A stretch of 64,000 nt of DNA from Tetracentron sinense. Taxonomy: Eukaryota; Streptophyta; Magnoliopsida; Trochodendrales; Trochodendraceae. The notes under the pieces were generated by a model, which ran no database searches, was not told where the DNA came from, and saw only the letters and a program-made list of their open reading frames with translations. The stretch covers positions 10,498,499-10,562,498 of the forward strand of contig CM026551.1 in NCBI GenBank assembly GCA_015143295.1, in the 5' to 3' direction. Position 1 is the stretch's first letter, and every line of letters begins with the position of its first letter. This document shows, piece by piece, positions 9,635 through 19,720 of the stretch. A program made the translations under genes and the position numbers.

Positions 9635-10339
9635 AGTACACCTATCACAACTCTAAACTTTTTTTGGCTGGGGTTTGCCTTGAATAGTTATCCCATCATA
9701 CGCTCACTCACCCACTCATGTGGGAAAGCAATCTCTCTCTCTCTCATCAATAATTAGGAAATTGTTTAGCGGGACCATGCATTCCATGGACTGTGCATTC
9801 CGTGGAGTGTACGGTCCATCCACCCTTTTTTAACACTTACTAATTGTGATTAAGATTCACTCACCCCTAAAGTTCATCCATCCTACCTTCCAAAAAAAAA
9901 AAAAGGTTCATCCATCCAACCTTTGCTTTAAGAAAAAATAAAAATAAGCAAAATCATGTGGTTAAGCTTAATCATAGTTAAAGGGGGATAAAATTGAAAC
10001 AGAGACATGGTGATCGACTAGATAACGAAATGTGGGGTCAGCTAATCAGTGCTCAAATAATTATATAAATGGACCATCAAAGCCAGGAGGGTCCATTTGG
10101 TTGTCAGTGAAACATCAGCAACATGGAGAAAGGGGCCGAAAGCAGAAGAGCAACAGCGACAAGGATAAGGTGGTTCGTTCCATTTCCCCATAAGACACCT
10201 CCCCTTCCCTCTTCCATCTTCGTTCAAAACATAATACCATCTTTTCTATCACCTCTTTTGACACCTACTCTCTTTTATCATAGATTATGCTACCCCTTTT
10301 CTCTTTTGGTATCTTACCTTTATAATCCATACCCCTCTT

Positions 10340-10475
10340 AAGAAGAGGTCATGTATCATTCCCTCACTAGGAGGGAGGTTCCGGGATCAAGTCTTGTGAG
10401 GGGTGTGCGTGTTGAAATCTCCACCACCATTTCCAAACCTAGAACAAATGCTAACCCAGAGACTACCAAAAAAAA
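10340..10475 (+). mobile_element. Possible SINE remnant
   Basis: GGAGGGAGGTTCCGGGATCAAG resembles a degenerate tRNA box B. It is followed by GTGTTGAAATCTCC and an A-rich end near 10468-10477. A similar fragment is at 45440-45500. No target duplication was identified. Confidence 0.35.
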
Positions 10476-11322
10476 AGGCAACTCATGCTGGGCTCAACCC
10501 TGAGCCATCCCGAGCTCAGTTCAATCATTCGGAAAGCTTAGGCTGGCTTTTAAGACTTTGGGTTACAGCCTAAAGGGTTCTTAGTCAGTAGTCTTAGGGT
10601 TTGTTTTGTTATGATTACTAGTCTATTCTAAATTGATTTCCACCCTGACTAATAAAAATCTTATTTTTTTTCAGTGAAAAAACACGCATTTGGTGTAAGA
10701 GTTTACATACCCAAAATAAGATCAGACTTGTGAAGAGTTTTGTCATTTCAAATTTTTTTTCCTATGCACAATTCATAATTAGTTGGTTAGGGGGTGCAAA
10801 ATTGGTCATGATTAGTGGCCAAAAAACTTCTATCAATTCATTAAGAATTTCCTCCTACAACTTTGTGACTTGGTACCAAAACAACCCTTAAATGAAGGGC
10901 AAGGAATTCATTCCCCTTTCTTTGCTAAATTCTTCATTTAGTTAACCCATTAATAATAGGAGATTAACTACTTAACTATGAACATAAGCTCCAGTTGAAG
11001 AGATAACAACAACAATGGTATTGCATAAAACAATTTTAAATGATTGAAATACACTTATTTTATATTTATAATTACCAAAGTACCTCTACCAATTTTTTTC
11101 TCTACTCCAGTTATCTCTTTAAACATGCTCCTCGTCATAGTTAATCTCTAATAGGAAATTCACTTTAATCAGCAAAAAGTTCAGCTTAGAATAAAGGGAC
11201 TTGGGCCATTCCAAAAAGTGCAAGCTCATAAGCACTTCCAGTTCTGTCTTTTGAACAAGCATTGGGCCAGACCAATGGCCAATGACTGCTTTAGCATAAT
11301 CAAAATATGGAAAAAATACTTT

Positions 11323-12280
11323 GTCCTACTCTAGAAAGCACGTATACTTCAAATAGGTTCTCGTACCCGTATCGAATAAGGATATGCCCTAAGTAACAAA
11401 AATCACCATTTTTTTGAAAAAAACGCGTTTAATTCGTGCATTTTTCAACTGCCGAATTATTCTACGTTTAATTCGCGAATTTTAAAAAAACGCCGTTTTT
11501 TCGTTTTATTCGCGTTTTTTTCGTTTTATTCGCGTTTTTTACGAATAATTCCCGAAATATTCAAAAATTTTAATTTTATTTATATATTTTAATCAAATTG
11601 TTCCGTATATGTTTATAATTATTAATTTACACTTTATTTTATTTCCAAATTTTTCCCGAATTTTTTCCGAATTTTTCCGAATTTTTCTGAATTTTCCGAA
11701 CTTGATTCCTGTCGAATTATTCCCGAACCCCGACTTTGTCACTATGGATATGCCTCCGATATGGGGGGATACATACGAGATACGGTTTAAACATATCCGG
11801 TTAATTAAAAACATTTTTTTTAAATTTCGGATACGGCTCCGATACAGCATGGATATGCAAGGATACGGCCGGGATACAAACCTTTTTTTTTTTTTGGAGA
11901 CCCGAGAGTGTGACCCTATCTCTTTTGTTTTTGCACGGACATGATCTTCTTTTTATTTTGCTTAGTGGATGATTGGATGACTTCCTTTTTTGCTTAGTGG
12001 ATGATTTTTTATTTATTTTTTGGTGCAATTAGTGGATGATGAGATAACCCTATTTCTTTTGCTATTGCATGGACATGGTCTTTTTATACATAAACAAAAC
12101 TGAATCAATGGTTATTTTGCAATTATAATACAAAATATAGTATTATTATTATTTTTAAGAAAATTATAAACGTATCTTGGCCGTACTTGTATTATTTTTT
12201 TTTGGCTTTGTCGTATCGCCGTACCCATATTGTATCGTACCCATATCCCGTATCCGTATCCGTGCTTCCTAGTCCTACTC
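11323..12280. mobile_element. Terminal-inverted-repeat element with a 9-bp target duplication
   Basis: Identical 9-bp repeats GTCCTACTC at 11323-11331 and 12272-12280 flank an element that starts TAGAAAGCACG and ends CGTGCTTCCTA. It is rich in GGATACGG/CCGTATCC words. A 9-bp duplication fits the Mutator-like (MULE) group. It was later interrupted by a CATAGT-type MITE at 11389-11746. I recognise no transposase, so it is non-autonomous. Confidence 0.75.
11381..11754. mobile_element. CATAGT-type MITE (copy 1), nested
   Basis: The element at 11389-11746 is flanked by the 8-bp duplication GATATGCC (11381-11388 and 11747-11754). It starts CTAAGTAACAAA and ends GACTTTGTCACTATG. It is AT-rich and non-coding. 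The 8-bp duplication indicates a hAT-superfamily element. Confidence 0.8.
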
Positions 12281-12499
12281 AAGAGATGATGTGGATGAAG
12301 CTTAAATTGAAAGGACATGAACACGAAATCTCAATTCCCCAGTCAGTTTTAATGACAATTAAAAGTAGTTTGGCGGGAAGTAGGAAATCAGTGTGAACTG
12401 GTTTGGGTTCTTGGGTCCACAGCTTTGGAATTTTGGACTCATTTTAGACAAGAGAACTCAACCTTTCGGTGTTGTTTTGTACTGCCATATCCTCATCAC

Positions 12500-12506
12500 T
12501 ATATAA
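12500..12506 (+). promoter_or_regulatory. Candidate TATA box of the NAC gene
   Basis: TATATAA lies about 600 bases upstream of the NAC start codon, followed by a pyrimidine-rich stretch typical of plant transcription starts. The roughly 580-base leader this implies may contain an intron. Inferred. Confidence 0.45.
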
Positions 12507-13113
12507 CTCAACCCATCTCCCTCTGTTCTGCTCTACCAGCTTTTTCTCTCTGTTCTTCTTCATTAACAGTTTTTGGATCAAAACCTCTTTGTGGGTCACA
12601 TTTCACACACCCAAACCATTCAAATTTTCATATTTTTAGACATTTTGAATGGTTTTAGCTTCTGGGTATTGCAGAAGGTTCCAGTTTTGGAAGTTCTAAC
12701 TTCTAGGGGGGAGTTACTTGTCTGGGACTCTGTTTCATAAGAGTCTAATTTGTAGAATTCGATAGGTTTCGGCCACCGGGTCTCGCTAAAGTATAAATTT
12801 TTTCACTACTAGCTATTTTAATTTTGTTCTGGTATCGGGTGTTCGGGTGGGGGAGATTTCATCGAAAGAACAAATTTGAATTTCAAAAGAATGATTCAGT
12901 TGTACAACGGTTGCATCCTTTGGAAATTCTATTCAGTTCTTGAGAAGAAATTCGATGTCGATAAAAGTTATTATTTTTGGATATTCCAGATCTACATTAG
13001 ATACAATTTGGGAACTTAGCTGGAAGTTTCAAGATTTTTAAATTTTCTAGCTTCTGCTACCTTTGCTTGTTTTCAGTATTTTTGGAGTTTTTGATAGTTA
13101 GGGGAGTGGGAGA

Positions 13114-13614
13114 ATGGGAGGAGTATCGCTGCCGCCAGGTTTTCGGTTCCACCCAACTGATGAGGAGTTGGTGGATTATTACCTAAAGAGGAAAGCAGAT
13201 GGACTGAAGATTGAACTTGAAGTAATCCCAGTGATTGATTTATATAAGTTTGATCCATGGGAGCTACCAGGTACTCTTTACACCAAGCTTTTGAGAGTTC
13301 ATAAAATAAAAATTATATATGTTTCTTCATTTTTTCAGTGCTATGGTTTAGCTCCTTCCAATGGAGTGTAGGCTTGGGTTCTCAGTATAAGATTTTTAAT
13401 TAACTGACAGGAAATAAGTGAGGGATTCCTAACCTCCACAATAGTGTCTTCTGATAGAAAAGAACCCCATGGGATGAGTTTTAATAAGCAGAAATGCTCC
13501 TGGAAAATCAAGGTTCAAAGAATCATAACTAGCTAGGAATGATTCTTCGAGCTGTGAAAACTTGACTGGGGCATTTCAACTCTGTGAGTCATGACTTGAA
13601 CCTCAATATGCAAA

Positions 13615-13668
<54 letters not shown>

Positions 13669-16204
13669 GGTCAAAGAAGGCTATATATGTAGGACGTGAT
13701 GGAATAGACCCGAGTTTACCCTAAGCAAATATTGGAACCTAAGGCGCCTAATTTTCCTCACATATCTCATGTAAGGTATGGCTGCCTATACTAAGCGCAC
13801 ATTCCCTAATTCTCGCTTCTTGTTTCCGAATGATTTTTTTCAGCAATGTTTCTTGCTTCCCACTTTCGTTTTGCTTCTCATTTTCGCTTCTCCCTCTGGT
13901 AACTATGATATAAACTAATGCTTGTCTTTACATTCCCTTTTAAAATTGCCATGACTTAGTTCAGTGACTTCAGTCCTTGTTAACCAGTCATGAACTTGGC
14001 CAAGTGAGGCTACAATCTGCAGTCCAGAAATTTGCAGGATCCGACTTCTTGAAATTGTGTAGTACTGGATTGGATTAGCCAGTCATGAATTTGGCCGAGT
14101 GAAGTCATAAATATACTCCAGAAATTTGCAGGATCTGAGTTCTTGTACTTGTGTAGCACTGGATTGAAATTTAGTCTTAGAGATGGAATACTCATTTGGA
14201 TCTAATTTTGAGTTGGGTAGTCTTTGAGTTGGAAAGGTGACATATGTTGCTTTTGTTTTTCTTTTTAAACTAAACCATTTCAAGAATTCTTTATATGGGG
14301 CATCTCACTTTTTCTTTTAAAAGCCGGATCAATCGGAGTTCTTTTATTTTTCCATAAAGATAAGCTCCATGAGAAGAAAAATGTAACAACTGCATAACTT
14401 TTTTATTTTGCACTTCTGTTATCTTCTCAGGGAGTTTAAGAAATTTGATTTTTTGAGTTGCAGACAAGTCGTTCCTTCCGAAAAGAGATATGGAGTGGTT
14501 CTTCTTCTGTCCTCGGGATCGGAAATACCCGAATGGGTCACGCTCAAATAGAGCCACCAGAGCTGGCTACTGGAAAGCCACCGGAAAAGACCGAAAAATA
14601 GTCTGTCAGTCCTCTGTGACTGGGTTTCGGAAGACCCTAGTTTTCTATCGAGGAAGGGCCCCATTAGGAGATCGAACAGACTGGGTGATGTATGAATATC
14701 GCCTCTGTGATGATCTTTCTCAAGGATCATCTAGTTTTCAGGTAAATTCAATAAGCTCATGTTATGGGATAGGCTTAGATGTTCAACTTACTAAGATTTG
14801 AAAATTCTGTCAGTATTTAGTTATCGAAATTTCTCTCCAGGGAGCTTTTGCACTGTGTCGTGTAGTCAAGAAGAATGAGCAATCACAGAAGATGAGTGAT
14901 CTTAATGGAGAACCCAAAGCCAAGAGGGTGGGAAGCAGTTCTACCATTGGGGACTTCACACCAAGAAATTTCTCTAGTGAGATCTTAAGCACCTCAGATG
15001 AAAATCCATCACAAGCTACTAACCTGTACAATGGGAGTAATTATTCAAGCTCTGTTACATCTCCATATGAAACAACAATGGTGGAGTTCGAGCCAACTTC
15101 TACTGTGATCAATCATGCTAGCTTCTGTGTCTCTCCTGATCTAATTCTGGATTCTTCAAAGGTATTAAATTGCAGAGAAACCAACTTTGAGGATTGAATT
15201 AAAACTAGGCCATAATCCGAAGTTGACAAATATTTCTGTTCTAGCATAGTAACAAAGTTCTCTGTTTTTTTTTTAAAAAAAAAATCACAAATAATACGTG
15301 ACTTCGTCGAACAATTAAGTCACGAAGTATTTACGAGTTTTTGAAAAAAATAAGGACTTCTTCAAAAAGTCACGAATTATTCATGACTTTCGAATAGAAT
15401 ATATGAAATATGTATGTTTATAGTTTTCATAATTAGTAATCTAATTTTATATTTTTTTCATATCTTGCCCAATTTCCGATTTATTTTGAATTTTGCCCTT
15501 TCTTCTGAAATTTTCCCTAGATGAATAATTCCGGAACTCTAACTTAGTAACTATGGTTGGTATCTTGTTACTTTCTCTTTTTAATTATTAAAATTATTTT
15601 TTAATCATTTCTTTTTTTCCTGAGGTTTTCCTAACTTCGCCAAAATTTTCCAAACTGGACCCCCACTAAATTATTCCCGAACTCCGGCTTTGTTACTATG
15701 TGTTCTAGTGCATTCAGAATTTTTAGGTACTTCAGGTATTCGAATTAATTTTCTTAAACATCTCTATGTGGCTTATCACAGGCTTACCAACAAGGAAAAG
15801 AAGCTGTGTGTGAATCTCATCTGCAGCAAGAACTTCCAAACTGGATAAGTTCATGCCAATCGTATGATCCAAACTTTGAAGATCAAGTTGATCTATGTAT
15901 GTCACCTTACTCGGGAGGCATGAACTACATGGGTTTGTGTGGAATTGAGGATACACCATACGAAGGATTTGACCAGAACTACTCGCTAAGAAATCTGAAC
16001 CCATCTATCAATGGTGTGAGAATGTATGAACAATTTTCTGATGAGACCACCTTCTAAAGACATATGTATCTAATTTGTGATTTAAATGCAGGGTTTGAAG
16101 CTTGGAACCATGCTCCAATTTGCAGACAAACCAGTGGAGATGGGAGTTTGGGGGAGCTAAGCAGTCTATGGTTAAAGGACGACAACTTAGTGATTGTGAT
16201 ATGA
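13114..16204 (+). CDS. NAC096: NAC-domain transcription factor, ANAC096/ANAC071 group
   Basis: Five exons: 13114-13270, 14464-14741, 14841-15161, 15782-16013 and 16092-16204, all GT-AG, giving 366 residues. The NAC domain is complete: [15 protein letters not shown] (A, from residue 6), [19 protein letters not shown] (B), [20 protein letters not shown] then [11 protein letters not shown] (C), [19 protein letters not shown] (D) and FALCRVVKK (E). The DNA-binding core and the dimerisation region are both intact. Beyond about residue 160 it is the usual low-complexity activation region, ending in acidic KDDNLVIVI. Family knowledge: ANAC096 acts in ABA/dehydration responses and ANAC071 in wound-induced tissue reunion. 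Which role applies here cannot be read from sequence. If the last 78-base intron is retained, the protein ends at 16057 with 343 residues. Intron 3 carries a MITE. Homology to this clade is strong; strict orthology rests on the PPR neighbour. Confidence 0.92.
13616..13666. repeat. (TA)n microsatellite in NAC intron 1
   Basis: About 23 uninterrupted TA dinucleotides. Confidence 0.95.
13735..13800. repeat. Dispersed repeat, copy in NAC intron 1
   Basis: CTAAGGCGCCTAATTTTCC followed by CACATATCTCATGTAAGG recurs at about 23245-23290 and 24768-24815, both in intron 2 of the DAR GTPase gene. This marks a dispersed family shared by the two genes' introns. Confidence 0.55.
13986..14168. repeat. Tandem duplication of about 95 bp in NAC intron 1
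   Basis: AGTCATGAAYTTGGCCRAGTG begins at 13986 and again at 14081. The remaining unit (CCAGAAATTTGCAGGATC, TGTGTAG-ACTGGATTG) is shared. Confidence 0.75.
15237..15708. mobile_element. CATAGT-type MITE (copy 2) in NAC intron 3
   Basis: The element at 15245-15700 is flanked by TGTTCTAG (15237-15244 and 15701-15708). It starts CATAGTAACAAAGTTCTC and ends CTTTGTTACTATG. An internal TTAGTAACTATG near 15543-15554 looks like a second right end, so the copy may be composite: two related elements nested or joined. Confidence 0.82.
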
Positions 16205-18295
16205 ATCCCTGTAACTAATATGGGTTTATCTTGTGATGGATCATCTAGAGTGGGATCTCTGAGACAACGCCTTTTAATGATTGCTCTTAGAGTAGAAACC
16301 AGTATCACCCCTTCTAGTATCTTAATTACAAATTAATAATCCCCTTTGATAATTCCTATTAATGATTTCTCTTGAAGAAGGTTTAGTTTCTAAGTGAGAT
16401 CAGTTTCTCATATATGCTATTAGGTGTTATAAGTAGAAAGAAAGATCTTCCTGTGACAATCACTTTTAACGATTCCACTTGGAGTTGGTTATCTATGTTC
16501 TTATGTAACAATCAATTTAGCTTCAGATATAGAAGCTATCCTCTGAATTATATAAAGTATATTGATCTTAGATAGCATGTTCTTTTCAGATGAAGTTTGA
16601 TTAATTGAAGAATAAAAGAGCAATAGACTGAAATCTCTTCCAAGGAAAAAATGCATTTACAAAACTCCTAAATCACTCTGGCTTATCTAAAATTATAGAA
16701 AGCAATACATTAGTAATACAGAAATGTCATAGTTAAACAAAATCCAACTCTCTTATAAATGCAGCTTCGTTACCAAACTTGGTTGGTAGTATTAAAGGAT
16801 GTAGGTTATTTTGGGTATGGGATTGGGTCACTCTGGCTTACCTAAAGTTATAAAAACTAATACATACATAATACAGCAATGGCAAAGACAAACAAAACCC
16901 TACTCTCTTAAAAATACAGCTTCATTGCCAACCTTGGTTGGTAGTATTTGTTAAAAACATAACGAAAAATAGAAATAAATTATCAAAGATTCACATATAG
17001 ATTTACGCGGGTCGGCAAGGTGCCTATGTCCACAATCGCAGAGAGATCCTTTCCCTAAATTCTTGTGAAAAATGGGTTACAATTCTCTCAGCTCTCCTTT
17101 TCTTTCGTTTAGTTTCTGCGTAATAAAGAAAACCTAATCATGCTGCCTTTATATATCCTGAATAATAACGTATAATTACCAAATTTCCATTGTGTAACCC
17201 TCTAAAAATTTCGGGTCTTAAAATAAGTGATAACAGTCCAAACTGACTATCAACCAGAATACAAGGCACAATCAAAACAGAATTAATGGATGTATCAAAA
17301 AGAGTTGCATTTTCTTTTCGTAATGTAAATTAGGGAAGTTGGCTTAAGGATTCCGCCATGGCTTCCCTCAAATAGTACTGATTTCACGACGCTTAGAAAT
17401 CCTCTTCAAATATACAAGAGTCATAGCTAGTGAGGCTTCTACCCTTCTTAAAGGTGGCATAACTGGGTCGAATTGACTCAGTTTCTATGTGAATGAGATT
17501 GAGTCAAGTCAGTTGACACAGCACTCGGTATGAATGTATATCTTTTATATAGTTTTTGGTATTTAGTAGCCAGTGCTCATATAATCTTCAAAATAGCTAC
17601 AGTCTGAATGCATTTCTAATTCCTCTTTGGTATTAGTAAACAGTACTTTTCTGCACCTTGGATGTTGATGCAAAGCTGAAGAAAAAAACTCAAGATTTAG
17701 CTGATTTCTCAATTTATAGTTACTGGTTTGATACCCATGAAAGGAATATTAAACTGAAACTTCAATTTTTCGTTTAAGGATCGACAAACAAAGAGAATCC
17801 AAGAAGCATATATTTTTCGGTGCCGAAGCTTCCGAAAAAGAAGCCCCTTTGATAAGAATCTCAGTAAAGAGAATGCACTTATGGACCTTTAAGAATATTG
17901 TTCAAATGACCTTTGACAGAAAAACTCTTCTTTCTGCAACACCAACTAAAAATGGATTCTCTTCCTACTCTAGCCATTACACCTACTACTTTGCCAAGGT
18001 CTCGAATAAATTCTCACCTCTTCCCCCGCCAAAAAGAGAAACTAACAAAAAGATATGAGAGTCGGCTGCTACTTTGATTTTTAAAAATTTTGTTATTACT
18101 TTTTAACAAGAAAAAACAGAAAATAAAAGTGCAACAAAATGAGTCCTAAGACAGCCACATAGAAAATCTGTATTTTGTTGGATTATTGCAATCATAATTG
18201 ATTATGCCCGAATAAGCCTTGTAACGAATAAGAGCTGTCATGAATAACCTTGTCTGGTTAGCACCATGTTGATACGCAAAAAAAAAAAAAAAAAA
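16205..18295. other. NAC 3' region and repeat-derived intergenic DNA
   Basis: After the NAC 3' UTR, two similar segments occur near 16670-16800 and 16840-16950 (CTCTGGCTTA, TCTTATAAATGCAGCTTC-like, AACTTGGTTGGTAGTATT), a local duplication. Around 16950-17260 a segment containing AGATTTACGCGGGTCGG and CTTTATATATCCTGAA resembles plant LTR-derived sequence, but no LTR pair was found. I see no gene. Confidence 0.4.
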
Positions 18296-18296
18296 A

Positions 18297-18495
18297 AGTT
18301 ACACACACTCACATGGTCCAGCACACACACTCGGTCAACTTTTTTTTTCTTTTTTATTTTTCTGGTAAAGACTCGGTCTACTTGAGTCCATAGAATAAGG
18401 TTCCTTCCTCTCACTTGGAGATAAGGCCTTTTGGTGAAATGGGTTAGGTTTAGCCTTGTGGACCGAGTGTGTGTTGGCCTGTGTGTGTTTAACTA
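18297..18495. mobile_element. Foldback element with ACACACACTCGGTC arms
   Basis: GTTACACACACTCAC…CAGCACACACACTCGGTC on the left mirrors GACCGAGTGTGTGTTGGCCTGTGTGTGTTTAAC on the right in short blocks. It is a MITE-like hairpin. Confidence 0.55.
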
Positions 18496-18626
18496 TTCTA
18501 AAAAAAAGGGTCAAATGAGGGTTATATTTAGCCAGAATTAGACGCTTGGTTTACCAGAGACGTGTTTGGGCCGGGATGGTCAAATGAATGACATATATAT
18601 ATTTTTTTGGTATTGACCAAATGAAT

Positions 18627-18938
18627 GATATAAATCACTGTTGTCAGAACCGACCGGCCGGTCGAACAGGAAAAACCGAGAACCGATCCCCTTACTGGTT
18701 TCCAAACCCTCCCAAAACCAGACATGTTTAAAAACTAGTCAGTTTTGCTAAAATCGAAAGAACCGGTCGGTTGAACCGGGTACCTGTGGTCAGAACCAGT
18801 TGAGAACCGGCAATAGCTGAATAAAAATGATTTTTTTTTAATTAAAAAAGGACACGATCGAACCGGACCGGTCAAACCGGGACCTGGCCAGTCAACCAGT
18901 TCGATGACCGGTCTGGTCTGATAACATTGATATAAATC
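18627..18938. mobile_element. Inverted-repeat element rich in ACCGGTC, with target duplication
   Basis: GATATAAATC at 18627-18636 and 18929-18938 flanks a 292-bp element starting ACTGTTGTCAGAACCGACCG and ending GGTCTGATAACATT. If the terminal C and G belong to the element, the duplication is 8 bp and fits hAT; otherwise it is 10 bp. A second, degenerate copy in the opposite orientation is at 60552-60846. Confidence 0.72.
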
Positions 18939-18954
18939 GATGAGTTTGTGGTAG

Positions 18955-19400
18955 GGCTATCAACGGGTCAGATTCGGACCGGATCTGCCTAGATCCGAAT
19001 CCGATCCGATTAAGAATCCGACATATCCGAATCCGATCCAAGATCCGTCGGATTATGAAGTAATCAATCCAAATCCAATCCGATTACATTTTGTCCGATC
19101 CGATCAGAATAAGGTTAATTTTTTTTTAAAAAAAATCTATTTTAATAATATAAAATCTAATAATACCTTAATTAACTCTAATTATTGTTAATTTATTTAA
19201 AATTAATATTTTATACATAGAAAATCTAAGTAATATATTTAAAATGATTAAAAAAAATTATTATAATCGGATCGGATCACCCTATATCCAGATCCAATCC
19301 GATTAAAATTGAATTCCACCGATCCGATCTGAATCCGATCCGGCGGATCACATATAGGCCCAAAGTCCGGCTAATCGGATCCGGATCATGACAGCCTAGT
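18955..19400. mobile_element. Inverted-repeat element rich in GGATCCGATCC
   Basis: It starts TAGGGCTATCAACGGGTC and ends ATCATGACAGCCTAG. Both arms consist of short CCGATCC/GGATCGG words around an AT-rich centre. A fragment of the same family (TATCAACGGGTCGAATTC) is at 53803-53910. Confidence 0.6.
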
Positions 19401-19720
19401 TTGTGGGAGATATAGGCCGATGTTGTGTAGTAGTGTACACTAAGGATGATGGACCTTAGGCCCATAAAAAAAGTTATTTATAGGGACATTTTGGGGGGCG
19501 AGGGATTCTGGTCATTAAATGGGTAGCGCAGTCATTTTTATGAGTTCAATTTGGTCATTTCAAAAAGGATAAATAACTGTGTCATCGTCTTGGAGACTTG
19601 GACGTTTTGGTGGCCCTATCACAGTATCACTGAAGAGAAAAGGCGGGAATCTCTGTTAAGCTTCCGCAGCGGGAAGAAATTTGAAATTCTAGCCGTTACT
19701 TTCCTTTGAATTTCCTTCTA

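Noticed and set aside
11593..11944. Overlapping open frames on both strands
   Set aside because: They lie within nested transposable elements. The residues simply reflect the TTTTTCCGAA repeats.
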